NCBI RefSeq assembly: GCF_900452515.1
Contig: NZ_UGNW01000001.1
Location: 3,521,103 to 3,585,102 of the forward strand
Origin: Legionella birminghamensis
Lineage (GTDB): Bacteria; Pseudomonadota; Gammaproteobacteria; Legionellales; Legionellaceae
DNA: 64,000 nt
Direction of reading: 5' to 3'
Shown piece after piece: positions 35,836 to 47,839 of the stretch (the first letter of the stretch is position 1; each line of letters begins with the position of its first letter). The notes under the pieces are model-generated. The model was not told the DNA's origin. It searched no databases and saw only the letters and a list, made by a program, of their open reading frames with translations. The translations under genes were made by a program, and so were the position numbers.

Positions 35836-38099
35836 GCTGTTGGCTCACTGGATTTGTCAGTTGCTTTAATGACTTCTAGCGAAGTAACTGCCTGCAAACC
35901 TCGGGGCAAGCGATTGCCGCGACGTCCACGCTCGCCTCGGTAATGATTTAAATCAGCAGGTTTCAAAGTAAAATGGCGCTTGCCGGCATGAACTGTTAAT
36001 TGATCCATCTCGGAAAGAACCTGGAAATCGACTACGAATTCTTCGCGTATACTCGCTTTACTGCCCGGAATACTTATCATCTTATTTCCCTTGCCTTTGC
36101 TTAAGATGGGTAATTCTTTGGCAGTAAAAATCAGCAGGCGGCCAATATTACTTGCGCAGGCAATCAGATCAGTCTCTATCTTATTCACTATTCTCGGGTT
36201 TAAAAGTCGGCTGTTCTCCGGCAGTTTGAGACAGGCCTTACCATTGCGATTTTTTACATAAAGTTCGCCCAGTTGGGTGATAAAGCCATAGCCGGCGTCA
36301 CTAGCCAGCAGAATATGATTCTCGGCTTCACCCGCCGTTACCGCTTCAAACATCATGCCGTCAGCAGGATTTAGTTTACCGGTTAGCGGTTCTCCCTGGC
36401 CTCTGGCTGAAGGCAGGACATGGCCCGGTAAAGTATATACTTTACCTTCGCTATCAAAGAAAACCACCTGTTGGTTGCTGCGTGCGTTGGCTTGAGTTTT
36501 AAATCCATCGCCGGCTTTATAACCTAGCTCCTGACCATTGACATCATAACCCTTCGCTGCACGTACCCAGCCTTTTTGCGACAGAATCACCGTAATGGGT
36601 TCATTAGGAAGAATATCCTCTTCCTTTAAGGCCTGTGCATCCTGGCGCTCCATTAAGGGCGAACGACGCACGTCTCCATACGCATCCCGATCAGCTGTTA
36701 TTTCTGTTTTAACCAGATGTCGTAATTTTCCCTCATTGGCCAGCAGCGCCTGAATATGATCGCGCTCCTTGCTGAGCTCATCCAGTTCAGCCTGCAATCG
36801 AATTTCTTCAAGTTTGGCCAAATGACGAAGTTTCATTTCCAGAATTGCTTCAGCCTGTCTGTCACTCAGGGCGAACCGCTTCATCAGGGCAAGCTTGGGC
36901 TGTTCTTCTTCACGGATAATGCGGATCACCTCATCAATATTCAGATAGGCAATTATTAATCCCTCAAGTACATGGATGCGCTCAAGGATTTTGTTCAAAC
37001 GATATTCTAAACGCCTGGTGACTGTGGCAAGCCGGAAAACCAGCCATTCATTCAATAGCGTTAGGAGATCTTTTACCCTGGGTTTTCCATCAAGGCCAAT
37101 CATATTGAAGTTGACGCGGTAGCTACGTTCCAGATCGGTGGTTGCGAACAGATGGGACATTAGACCTTCCACATCAACCCGGTTTGATTTAGGCACAATA
37201 ACCAAACGCGTTGGGTGTTCATGATCCGATTCATCCCGTAAATCCTCTACCATTGGCAGCTTCTTCTGCTGCATTTGGGCGGCAATCTGTTCTATAACCC
37301 GCGCGCCCGATACCTGATAGGGAAGGGCGTTAATCACTATCTGATGCGATTCAACATGATAGATGGCTCGCATTTTAACGGAGCCCTGGCCAGATTGGTA
37401 AAGCGCTTTAATTTGCTGCGACGGAGTAATAATTTCTGCCTGGGTAGGGAAATCAGGCCCCTTAATGTGAGCTAATACATCATCCAGCTGTGCCTCTGGG
37501 TGGTCAAGTAAATGAATACAGGCATTGGCCACTTCTTTCAGGTTATGAGGTAAAACATCGGAAGACATCCCCACGGCAATACCAGTTGCGCCATTTAGCA
37601 GCACATTGGGCAAGCGGGCTGGTAATAACGCCGGCTCCTGCAGGCTGCCGTCAAAATTGTCTACCCACTCGACTGTCCCCTGTTGTAATTCCGAAAGCAG
37701 CAGTTCTGCATAATTTGACAACCGTGCTTCGGTGTAACGCATCGCCGCGAATGATTTGGGATCATCAGGCGAACCCCAGTTTCCCTGCCCATCAACAAAG
37801 GGATAGCGGTAGGAAAACGGCTGGGCCATCAAGACCATCGCCTCATAACAAGCCGAATCGCCGTGGGGGTGAAACTTACCTAAGACATCCCCCACTGTGC
37901 GTGCCGATTTTTTATGCTTCGCTGTGGCCTTCAGTCCAAGTTCAGACATTGCATAGACAATTCGGCGTTGTACCGGCTTCAAACCATCGGCAATATGGGG
38001 TAGCGCACGGTCAAGAATCACATACATTGAATAATCAAGGTAGGCTTTCTCAGTGAATTCAGTAAGCGGTTTCCGCTCGATATTATCAATTGCTGGCAT
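35832..38099 (-). CDS. parC: DNA topoisomerase IV subunit A
   Basis: Separates linked daughter chromosomes and relaxes supercoils together with ParE (not in the window). 755 residues, normal. Catalytic Tyr122 is in [12 protein letters not shown]. The quinolone-resistance region [11 protein letters not shown] has Ser82 and Glu86, the susceptible residues (equivalent to E. coli Ser80 and Glu84). The N-terminal breakage-reunion domain is followed by a coiled coil (about 430-460) and a C-terminal propeller with repeated strand-turn units (about 500-740). The last codons overlap the DUF4442 gene. Confidence 0.97.
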   Translation of the reverse strand: MPAIDNIERKPLTEFTEKAYLDYSMYVILDRALPHIADGLKPVQRRIVYAMSELGLKATAKHKKSARTVGDVLGKFHPHGDSACYEAMVLMAQPFSYRYPFVDGQGNWGSPDDPKSFAAMRYTEARLSNYAELLLSELQQGTVEWVDNFDGSLQEPALLPARLPNVLLNGATGIAVGMSSDVLPHNLKEVANACIHLLDHPEAQLDDVLAHIKGPDFPTQAEIITPSQQIKALYQSGQGSVKMRAIYHVESHQIVINALPYQVSGARVIEQIAAQMQQKKLPMVEDLRDESDHEHPTRLVIVPKSNRVDVEGLMSHLFATTDLERSYRVNFNMIGLDGKPRVKDLLTLLNEWLVFRLATVTRRLEYRLNKILERIHVLEGLIIAYLNIDEVIRIIREEEQPKLALMKRFALSDRQAEAILEMKLRHLAKLEEIRLQAELDELSKERDHIQALLANEGKLRHLVKTEITADRDAYGDVRRSPLMERQDAQALKEEDILPNEPITVILSQKGWVRAAKGYDVNGQELGYKAGDGFKTQANARSNQQVVFFDSEGKVYTLPGHVLPSARGQGEPLTGKLNPADGMMFEAVTAGEAENHILLASDAGYGFITQLGELYVKNRNGKACLKLPENSRLLNPRIVNKIETDLIACASNIGRLLIFTAKELPILSKGKGNKMISIPGSKASIREEFVVDFQVLSEMDQLTVHAGKRHFTLKPADLNHYRGERGRRGNRLPRGLQAVTSLEVIKATDKSSEPTA

Positions 38100-38179
38100 G
38101 GTCGTTGGATGTTTTACAGAAGGATGAATTTATTGGGTCTATTATAGCTGGTTTAGGAGGTTGTTGATAGCTTGTATAT

Positions 38180-38211
38180 TTGATGCGCTATACCAAGGCA
38201 CAGCGCATCAA
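38180..38211 (-). terminator. Stem-loop after the ATP synthase operon
   Basis: TTGATGCGCT (38180-38189) and AGCGCATCAA (38202-38211) form a perfect 10-bp stem with a 12-nt loop, starting 6 nt beyond the atpC stop on the minus strand. No T-run follows, so it may protect the 3' end or work with Rho. Confidence 0.55.
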
Positions 38212-38217
38212 GCAGTA

Positions 38218-38640
38218 TTATTTAAGATTCTTTCTGACTTTCTGAATAGCGCGGATCTGGGCAACTGCACGAGCCAGTTCAGTTGCGGCCATGGAGTAGT
38301 CAATATCAGCGTTTTTATTGGCAATCGCTTCTTCAGCCCTGCTTTTAGCAGCAAGTGCTGCCGCTTCATCCAGGCTTTCTGCACGCTCTACTTCATCAGC
38401 AAGTATGGTAACGTAGAAAGGTTGAACTTCCAGCATGCCGCCGGAAACATAATACACTTCCTGCGCGCCACCCATATGAGTAATACGGATTTCACCTGGC
38501 TTCAGTACAGTAAGCAGCGGAGCATGGCCGGGAGTTATACCCACTTCTCCCAGCTCGCCTGTCGCGACCACCATTTCGACAACGCCCGAGAAAATCTCAC
38601 GCTCAGCGCTGACAATATCCAAATGGGTTGTTATAGCCAT
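38218..38640 (-). CDS. atpC: F-type ATP synthase epsilon subunit
   Basis: Central-stalk regulatory subunit of F1. 140 residues from ATG 38640 ([19 protein letters not shown]), the standard family start, with GAGG 9 nt upstream; an in-frame ATG at 38655 overlapping the atpD stop gives five extra residues. The N-terminal beta sandwich ([20 protein letters not shown]) and two-helix C-terminal inhibitory arm ([19 protein letters not shown]) are intact. Last gene of the nine-gene atp operon. Confidence 0.96.
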   Translation of the reverse strand: MAITTHLDIVSAEREIFSGVVEMVVATGELGEVGITPGHAPLLTVLKPGEIRITHMGGAQEVYYVSGGMLEVQPFYVTILADEVERAESLDEAAALAAKSRAEEAIANKNADIDYSMAATELARAVAQIRAIQKVRKNLK

Positions 38641-38651
38641 TTTTTCTTGCC

Positions 38652-40040
<1,389 letters not shown>

Positions 40041-40907
40041 TTATAATGCGCTTGCGCCACCGACAATTTCTGCTAATTCCTGGGTAATAGCCGCCTGTCG
40101 GGCTTTGTTATATGCCAATTGAAATTCTTTAATCAAAGCACCAGCATTATCAGTGGCGCTCTTCATTGCTATCATTTTAGCCGCTTGCTCACAGGCAATA
40201 TTCTCAACGACTGCCTGATAAACCTGAAGCTCACTGTAGCGTTCTAATAAAGCATCCAGCAACTCTTTGGAATCCGGCTCATAAATATAATCCCAATGAT
40301 GGCCCAGCTCCTGAGTATCTGTATCATCAGTAGGCAGGGGCAGCATTTGTTTTATTACCGGCTTCTGCGTCATGGTATTGATAAATTCGTTATAGACCAC
40401 ATGCAAAGCATCAATCTCGCCCTGATAAAAGGCATCAAGCATGGTTTTTACAACACCGATGATATCGCGAACGCCTGGCCTGTCACCCAAATGATCTGCA
40501 CTGGCAACCACATGACCGCCTACCCGTCTGAAAAAAGCCTGCCCTTTACGGCCAATCACACAAAGGCTAATCTCTTTGCCTTCCTGTTGCCATTGGCGCA
40601 TGCTTCGAATCGTTTCACGCAGAAGATTCGCATTTAAACCACCGCATAAGCCGCGATCGGTTGTAATCACAATAAGGCCGATTCGTTTGATATCACGAAC
40701 AGTCATAAAAGGATGGCGATACTCTGAGTTTGCGCGTGCGATATGTTTGACGACATTATAGATTTTTGTTGCATAGGGTTTAGAGGCTTTCATTGCATCC
40801 TGGGTTTTACGCATTTTGCTTGCAGCCACCATTTCCATAGCGCGAGTGATCTTTTGTGTGTTTTTCACACTCGCGATTTTTGTACGGATTTCTTTTGCTC
40901 CAGCCAT
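40041..40907 (-). CDS. atpG: F-type ATP synthase gamma subunit
   Basis: Rotor shaft of F1, 288 residues. Starts [20 protein letters not shown], the conserved N-terminal helix, and ends with the partner helix ([27 protein letters not shown]). The central Rossmann-like domain includes [15 protein letters not shown]. These features are all normal for the family. Order in the operon: after atpA, before atpD. Confidence 0.97.
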   Translation of the reverse strand: MAGAKEIRTKIASVKNTQKITRAMEMVAASKMRKTQDAMKASKPYATKIYNVVKHIARANSEYRHPFMTVRDIKRIGLIVITTDRGLCGGLNANLLRETIRSMRQWQQEGKEISLCVIGRKGQAFFRRVGGHVVASADHLGDRPGVRDIIGVVKTMLDAFYQGEIDALHVVYNEFINTMTQKPVIKQMLPLPTDDTDTQELGHHWDYIYEPDSKELLDALLERYSELQVYQAVVENIACEQAAKMIAMKSATDNAGALIKEFQLAYNKARQAAITQELAEIVGGASAL

Positions 40908-40972
40908 ATCTTGCTTCGCCTTTAATTATCAGGATGGTTAACCCATCCTGCGTAATCAATTAGTTCTTACTG

Positions 40973-42523
40973 TTACCAGCTGCCTGTACGTTTGAATTCT
41001 TCAACTGCATTTTTCAGTTGAGATTCAATATCGTTATCATAAGCACCTGCTTCATTGATTTTATTCATCAGGCTAGCATATGAACTATGCATAAAGCTGC
41101 GTAGTGCCGCTTCAAACGCGCTGACTTCAGCAACCGGGACATCATCCAGATAGCCTTTTTCGACAATAAACAGCGAGAGTCCCATTTCAGCGACAGATAA
41201 TGGCGAATATTGTTTTTGCTTCATTAACTCTGTAATCCGCTGGCCGCGTTCCAACTGTTTGCGTGTCGCATCATCCAAATCAGAAGCGAACTGCGAGAAT
41301 GCTTCAAGTTCGCGGAATTGCGCCAGCGCCAATCGCGTACCACCGCCAAGTTTCTTCATAATCTTGGTCTGAGCAGCACCACCAACCCGGGACACAGACA
41401 GCCCGGAGTTAATTGCTGGCCTTACACCCGAGTTGAACAAATCAACATCCAGGAAGATCTGACCATCGGTAATAGAGATAACATTGGTTGGTACGAAGGC
41501 CGATACGTCGCCAGCCTGTGTTTCGATAATTGGCAGCGCGGTAAGCGAACCGGTTTTGCCCTTTACTTCACCATTTGTCAATTTTTCTACTTCGGCAGCA
41601 TTGATTCTTGCAGCTCTTTCCAGCAAACGGGAATGCAGATAGAAAATATCCCCAGGGTAAGCTTCACGTCCAGGCGGACGGCGTAATAGCAGGGAAATTT
41701 GACGGTAAGCCCAGGCTTGTTTGGTTAAATCATCATAGACAATCAGTGCATCTTCACCGCGCTCCATGAAGTATTCACCCATTGAGCAGCCGGAGTAGGG
41801 GGCAATAAATTGCAGTGCAGCAGAATCAGAAGCACCAGCAACGACGACAATGGTGTGTTCCATGGCACCGTGCTCTTCCAGTTTGCGGACGATAGAGGCC
41901 ACAGAAGACGCTTTCTGCCCAATGGCTACATAAATACATTTAACACCAGTGCCTTTTTGATTGATGATCGCATCAATGGCAATAGCCGATTTACCGGTTT
42001 GTCGATCACCAATAATCAGCTCACGCTGACCACGTCCAACTGGAATCATCGCGTCAATGGCTTTTAATCCTGTCTGTACAGGCTGATCAACTGACTGGCG
42101 TGCAATTACTCCTGGCGCCACTTTTTCAATTGGAGCCATTTTATCTGCTTCAATTGGACCTTTTCCGTCAATTGGGTTCCCCAGCGCATCGACAACGCGT
42201 CCTAAAAGCTTTTTACCGACAGGTACTTCAAGAATACGGCCGGTACATTTACCTTTCTGACCTTCAGAAAGATTGGAGTAATCACCCAGGATTACCGCGC
42301 CTACTGAATCCCGCTCAAGGTTCAGCGCCAAGCCATAAACGCCACTGGGGAATTCAATCATTTCACCCTGCATCGCATCGGCCAGGCCATGAAGACGGAC
42401 GATGCCGTCTTTTAAACTAACGATTGTTCCTTCGTTTCTTGCTTCGGAGGCAACATTAAAATGTTCGATTTTTTTTCTGATTAATTCACTAATTTCAGAA
42501 GGGTTTAGTGCAACTTGTGACAT
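40973..42523 (-). CDS. atpA: F-type ATP synthase alpha subunit
   Basis: Non-catalytic nucleotide-binding F1 subunit, 516 residues. Walker [27 protein letters not shown], and the arginine finger in the [15 protein letters not shown] segment (Arg in SRVGG) are visible. The N-terminal helix [22 protein letters not shown] is the site that contacts delta. Follows atpH at a short distance; the ATG at 42523 has GAGG 8 nt upstream. Confidence 0.97.
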   Translation of the reverse strand: MSQVALNPSEISELIRKKIEHFNVASEARNEGTIVSLKDGIVRLHGLADAMQGEMIEFPSGVYGLALNLERDSVGAVILGDYSNLSEGQKGKCTGRILEVPVGKKLLGRVVDALGNPIDGKGPIEADKMAPIEKVAPGVIARQSVDQPVQTGLKAIDAMIPVGRGQRELIIGDRQTGKSAIAIDAIINQKGTGVKCIYVAIGQKASSVASIVRKLEEHGAMEHTIVVVAGASDSAALQFIAPYSGCSMGEYFMERGEDALIVYDDLTKQAWAYRQISLLLRRPPGREAYPGDIFYLHSRLLERAARINAAEVEKLTNGEVKGKTGSLTALPIIETQAGDVSAFVPTNVISITDGQIFLDVDLFNSGVRPAINSGLSVSRVGGAAQTKIMKKLGGGTRLALAQFRELEAFSQFASDLDDATRKQLERGQRITELMKQKQYSPLSVAEMGLSLFIVEKGYLDDVPVAEVSAFEAALRSFMHSSYASLMNKINEAGAYDNDIESQLKNAVEEFKRTGSW

Positions 42524-42538
42524 GAATATATCCTCTTG

Positions 42539-43084
42539 TTATGCGGCCAGGCTGGTACGAAGCGTATTCAATTTACCACTAACCGAACCATCAATTACCA
42601 AATCCCCGGCATTGATAATCGCGCCACCAATCAGTGACTTATCAACTACAATATTCAACTTGACTTTACGCTGCAGACGCTCACTCAAAGCCTTTGCCAA
42701 TTTTTCCTGCTGGTCATGGGATAACTCGGAGTAACTGCGAACCTCTACTTCGAGTGTTTTCTCATGCTCAGCCCGCTCCGCTTCAAATAGAACCATCACA
42801 TCCGGCAGCAGCATCAGTCGTTTATTGTCTGCAAGAAGGCGGACTAGATTTTCCAGGCCTTCAGAATCTGCACCAGTATCGGAAGGAAGCAGAGACAACA
42901 GAAACTGACTATGTTGTGACGCCGTTGTCGCTGGATTCGTGATAAAGCCCTCGCTTTGCTCATTCATTACCAGCGAAGCCAAGAGATTTAAATAATCAGA
43001 CCATACTGCCAATTTCTTTTCGTTCAGGGCGTGTTCGAAAATGGCTTTAGCATAAGGTCGGGCAAGGGTTACAGTATCTGGCAT
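42539..43084 (-). CDS. atpH: F-type ATP synthase delta subunit
   Basis: Peripheral-stalk subunit joining F1 to the b subunits. 181 residues from ATG 43084 (MPDTVTLARPYAKAIFEHAL), the normal start, with GAAGAG upstream inside the end of atpF; a longer frame would start at a TTG (43099). The N-terminal helical bundle and the C-terminal segment LNIVVDKSLIGGAIINAGDLVIDGSV (about 152-173) are conserved. It lies 1 nt beyond the atpF stop. Confidence 0.95.
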   Translation of the reverse strand: MPDTVTLARPYAKAIFEHALNEKKLAVWSDYLNLLASLVMNEQSEGFITNPATTASQHSQFLLSLLPSDTGADSEGLENLVRLLADNKRLMLLPDVMVLFEAERAEHEKTLEVEVRSYSELSHDQQEKLAKALSERLQRKVKLNIVVDKSLIGGAIINAGDLVIDGSVSGKLNTLRTSLAA

Positions 43085-43085
43085 G

Positions 43086-43556
43086 TTAAATCTCTTCAAT
43101 AAGGTTATCTAACAAGGCACTGTTTGCCTGAATATCAATCGTTTTCTTTAGAATTTTCTCGGCACTGGCAACGGCTAATTGAGCTACTTGCTTGCGCAGA
43201 TCATCTTTGGCACGATTAATTTCCTGCTGTAACTGCTCATGCGCCAATTTCACCTGCTTCTGTGCTTCCAGTTTGGCTTCTTCTTTAGCTTCCTCAATCA
43301 GTTGACTGGCTCTTCTGGTTGCTTTTTCGATAATTTCAGCAGAATGTGCTTTTGCTTGTTTCAGCTCGTCTTTAACACGGTGCTGAGCCAGCTCAAGCTC
43401 TTTCCGTCCACGCTCCGCAGCGGCAAGACCGTCGGCAATTTTTTCCTGACGCTCTTCCATTGCCTTCGCTAATGGCGGCCATACAAACTTCATGGTAAAC
43501 CAGACAAACGCTGCAAAAACGAGCATTTGTACTATCAGTGTTAAGTTAATTTCCAA
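43086..43556 (-). CDS. atpF: F-type ATP synthase b subunit
   Basis: Peripheral stalk, 156 residues: one N-terminal membrane helix ([20 protein letters not shown]) then a long charged right-handed coiled coil. The length is that of E. coli b, so a homodimer is expected. A single atpF copy is present. Confidence 0.95.
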   Translation of the reverse strand: MEINLTLIVQMLVFAAFVWFTMKFVWPPLAKAMEERQEKIADGLAAAERGRKELELAQHRVKDELKQAKAHSAEIIEKATRRASQLIEEAKEEAKLEAQKQVKLAHEQLQQEINRAKDDLRKQVAQLAVASAEKILKKTIDIQANSALLDNLIEEI

Positions 43557-43612
43557 CGCAGTTTCTCCCCTGTAACAGTTCAGGGCGTGTTAAACGCCCC
43601 TAGACGGTGTTA

Positions 43613-43912
<300 letters not shown>

Positions 43913-43924
43913 TTAAAGTTAAAC

Positions 43925-45143
<1,219 letters not shown>

Positions 45144-45169
45144 AAATAAACCTACCTTTTCAGGCGCGG

Positions 45170-45198
45170 ATTATAATGTAATCAATTTGGATAAGCAA
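45170..45198 (-). promoter_or_regulatory. Sigma70 promoter of the atp operon
   Basis: On the minus strand TTGCTT (45198-45193), a 17-nt spacer and a perfect TATAAT (45175-45170), 26 nt upstream of the atpI GTG. Spacing and sequence are close to ideal. Confidence 0.75.
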
Positions 45199-45357
45199 CG
45201 TTTTACATGAATAACTGTCACCTTGAGGAAGCGCAGAATAATCAAGCTTTCAAGATCTTCACATTATTGCATGGCTTATTCAGAACATTTTGCCTATATT
45301 TTAGATAGGGATATTTATTCCTGTCTGAACTGATTTGGCAAGTTAAGGAATTAGATT

Positions 45358-45600
45358 ATGTCTGAAAAGCAACAAGGCACCGCAGCCAATATGCGGGAAA
45401 AAATGCTTCATCGCTATGATGATGGCCATCACCACAAACACAATAAAAATCACTTCACTTACCGAAAACACTGTAAATCCCATCCTGTACAGGCGCTCAA
45501 TGGTCTCGATGAGAACGAAAATAATGAATCAACGGGACTGCTGCGTGCATTTAAATTAAGAAAAATTCGTAAACGACTGGATAAAGGTCGATTCCATTGA
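45358..45600 (+). CDS. Small basic His-rich hypothetical protein
   Basis: 80 residues, not recognised. It is divergent from the atp operon. A cluster with nine His in about 22 residues (DDGHHHKHNKNHFTYRKHCK at about 22-41, with another His before and after) could bind metal, and the C-terminus is a strongly basic helix (AFKLRKIRKRLDKGRFH). No signal peptide or membrane span. Coding status rests on a clean frame with ATG and plausible amino acid use; a weak AAGGA-type site lies about 10 nt upstream. Function cannot be assigned. Confidence 0.55.
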   Translation: MSEKQQGTAANMREKMLHRYDDGHHHKHNKNHFTYRKHCKSHPVQALNGLDENENNESTGLLRAFKLRKIRKRLDKGRFH

Positions 45601-45684
45601 TAAAGTTAATGCTAACCTCCAGGTTAGCCACTTCCTGGTTTGGGTCGGTACACTGTGGCCTGCATTTAAACAGGCCACAGATCT

Positions 45685-46272
45685 CTATCCATTCGGAGAC
45701 GGGGTCTCGCTTAAATTATAGTAACGCATCAGTTTTACCACGCGAAGCACACCGCTAGTATTTCGGGCAATATATATGACACGGTCAGCTTGTCTCGGCC
45801 TTACATCCCCCATAATGTAAACAATCCTGTCGGAAGTGATAATTTTGAAAGCATTTGGATCGATTGCTGCGTCTGCAAAAATCTGACTGCGAATTTTTGC
45901 GGTAATCCAACTGTCCTGCAAGCTATTATTTACGGCCAGGCTTACATCCACCTGATTAAATAACTCCCTATAGCCGGTCAGGCTGTTCAGTCGGCGGGTA
46001 GCGAGATCCCGAAGACGTTCCGAAGGAACATGGCCTGCCAGCAGCACATCGCCATTCAACACCGCCAAATCAAGAGAGCAGCCGGATTGTTTGAGAATAC
46101 GATCGTCAAATAATGCATGATGAGCGGCCGCAGCCAGCTGATAATCATTTAATTTTTTATAAATATCGTGCCGATCATAAATCATATTGGCACCTGTCCA
46201 GACACTGCCGAGACAGCCGCCAAGCAGCAGCGACATGAGAATAATTAAGGCGCGCGCCATCCCTGGTTTCAT
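45685..46272 (-). CDS. BON-domain outer-membrane lipoprotein (second of a pair)
   Basis: About 195 residues. ATG at 46272 (MKPGMARALIILMSLLLGGCLG) gives a lipoprotein signal peptide with lipobox LLGGC; the frame can be read from a TTG at 46278 but that is less likely. Two BON domains follow (about 45-110 with LDLAVLNGDVLLAGHVPS, and 115-180 with FKIITSDRIVYIMGDVRPRQAD). BON domains bind membranes or phospholipid; DolP is the model. Its start overlaps the end of the first BON gene, so the two are translated as a pair. The second member is extra compared with E. coli. Confidence 0.85.
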   Translation of the reverse strand: MKPGMARALIILMSLLLGGCLGSVWTGANMIYDRHDIYKKLNDYQLAAAAHHALFDDRILKQSGCSLDLAVLNGDVLLAGHVPSERLRDLATRRLNSLTGYRELFNQVDVSLAVNNSLQDSWITAKIRSQIFADAAIDPNAFKIITSDRIVYIMGDVRPRQADRVIYIARNTSGVLRVVKLMRYYNLSETPSPNG

Positions 46273-46274
46273 AG

Positions 46275-46838
46275 TCAAGTAATATACTGAAACACTTTAA
46301 CCACTTTTTGTACTCCCGGTACTTGTCTGGCAACTTCTACAGCCAGATCGGCCTGCTCATGAGTAACAATCCCCATTAGATATACCACGGCATTCTCAGT
46401 AACAACGCGGATAGAACCAGATTCCAGATTTTTCCGGGTTAGCATGTGACTGCGTACCTGACTGGTCATCCAGCTGTCGCGGGTTTGTTGTGACATCGAC
46501 AAGGGGTAGCCAACCGTGATTTCATCATATACCCGCCGCACATTAGGGGTTCTTTGCGCTATTTTTTCTGCCATCGCTCTCAGGGATGCAGTTGGCGTTT
46601 GCCCTACGAGCAATACAATTTGGTTAAAGCTCACTACTGCCACGCGGGAACCGGCAAATTGCGGATCCGTGACTATTTCTTTATGTACCAGATGGAATAT
46701 TCGAGCATCGCTTTCAAGCATCGTCAGACTACGCCTGTCATAAACGATGGCACCAGCCGCAGCACCTGCTACTACGGCAGCTACGCAACCACTTAATAAA
46801 GCACTGATCAATAAAAAACAGAGCGCACGAAATTTCAT
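46275..46838 (-). CDS. dolP: BON-domain outer-membrane lipoprotein DolP
   Basis: 187 residues with signal peptide and lipobox (LLSGC, Cys18), then a Gly/Ala-rich segment (AAVVAGAAAGAIVYD) typical of DolP/YraP and two BON domains. DolP helps keep the outer-membrane barrier and interacts with the BAM complex at division sites (E. coli knowledge). It sits 3 nt from diaA in the conserved order lpoA-yraN-diaA-dolP, which supports the name. Confidence 0.9.
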   Translation of the reverse strand: MKFRALCFLLISALLSGCVAAVVAGAAAGAIVYDRRSLTMLESDARIFHLVHKEIVTDPQFAGSRVAVVSFNQIVLLVGQTPTASLRAMAEKIAQRTPNVRRVYDEITVGYPLSMSQQTRDSWMTSQVRSHMLTRKNLESGSIRVVTENAVVYLMGIVTHEQADLAVEVARQVPGVQKVVKVFQYIT

Positions 46839-46841
46839 AGA

Positions 46842-47441
46842 TTACCTCAACATCTGCCCAAACAACGACTGGTCAATTAAATCACAAAAACAGTGCAGGA
46901 TAAACAAATGTGTTTCCCTTATTCGTGCGGCGCTGTCCCCGGCAACGCGTAACTCTATGTCCTCCGGACCAAGATGGTTGGCCAACAGGCCGCCATCCCG
47001 GCCGTTTAATGCAATAGTATCCATGCCCCGATCATTGGCGGCATTAACAGCTTGTAAAATACTGTTTGAATTTCCAGAGGTTGTAATCACCAGCAATACA
47101 TCACCTTCCTGACCCAAAGCATAGATCTGGCGGGCGAAAATTTGATCAAAATGACTATGATTGGCAATCGAGGTCACCGCCGCCTGATCACTGCCTAGCG
47201 TAATAAAGGGCAGGGAAGGGCGTTCGACATCAAAATGATTGAGCATAGCTGCCGACAAATGCAGGCCATTCGCTGCAGAGCCGCCATTGCCGCAAATCAG
47301 TATTTTATTATCACTTAACAGACAATTCACCAGGCGCATGCCTGCTTTTGCAATCAAGGATGACAGACTGTCGGCCACCGCCAACTTGGCTTCGATACTG
47401 ATACCGAACAATTGCCTCACTCTTTCTTCCATTTGCGTCAT
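46842..47441 (-). CDS. diaA: SIS-domain protein DiaA (GmhA-like)
   Basis: 199 residues with one SIS domain: ILICGNGGSAANGLHLSAAML (about 48-68) and VLLVITTSGNSNSILQAVNAA (about 115-135) bind sugar phosphate in GmhA. DiaA in E. coli binds DnaA and times replication start. The operon setting (yraN, dolP) favours DiaA over phosphoheptose isomerase, which it resembles. ATG 47441; an in-frame ATG at 47432 is an alternative. Confidence 0.88.
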   Translation of the reverse strand: MTQMEERVRQLFGISIEAKLAVADSLSSLIAKAGMRLVNCLLSDNKILICGNGGSAANGLHLSAAMLNHFDVERPSLPFITLGSDQAAVTSIANHSHFDQIFARQIYALGQEGDVLLVITTSGNSNSILQAVNAANDRGMDTIALNGRDGGLLANHLGPEDIELRVAGDSAARIRETHLFILHCFCDLIDQSLFGQMLR

Positions 47442-47465
47442 GATAATAACTTTCCCTGTCCAGGT

Positions 47466-47822
47466 TTAGTAATAACTATCAAATGCATTTTTTATCCACT
47501 CTATCTCTAGCTGTTTACCTTCAAAAAGAACCACATCAAAGCGTGCCGCGCACTTGTCTTGCAGTTTTTTGGCTAATAAATAATAATTTGCTGTTTTGGT
47601 TAGTTTTCGCCTCTTGGCAGCAGTGATACTGGCAATTGCGCCCCCGTATTCGGAGGAGCTTCGCGCACGTACCTCCACAAACACCAGCGTTAATCCCTCG
47701 CGCATAATCAAGTCGATTTCCCCCCAGCGGCATTGAAAATTGGATTCAAGCAGCTGCAGACCCTGTCTGCTTAAGAAAGTGACTGCCCGCTGTTCAAGCT
47801 GTTTCCCAAATGCTACTGACAT
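47466..47822 (-). CDS. yraN: YraN/UPF0102 family endonuclease-like protein
   Basis: 118 residues. Nuclease-like PD-(D/E)XK core: RWGEIDLIMREGLTLVFVEVRAR (about 28-50) with the acidic residues and EVR in place of ExK. KRRKLTKTANYYL follows. Function is not established; often found with lpoA and diaA as here. It starts shortly after the lpoA stop. Confidence 0.92.
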   Translation of the reverse strand: MSVAFGKQLEQRAVTFLSRQGLQLLESNFQCRWGEIDLIMREGLTLVFVEVRARSSSEYGGAIASITAAKRRKLTKTANYYLLAKKLQDKCAARFDVVLFEGKQLEIEWIKNAFDSYY

Positions 47823-47839
47823 ACTGTTCTTTTAGTCTT

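Noticed and set aside
35832..38099. Quinolone-resistance change in ParC
   Set aside because: The key residues Ser82 and Glu86 are the susceptible forms.
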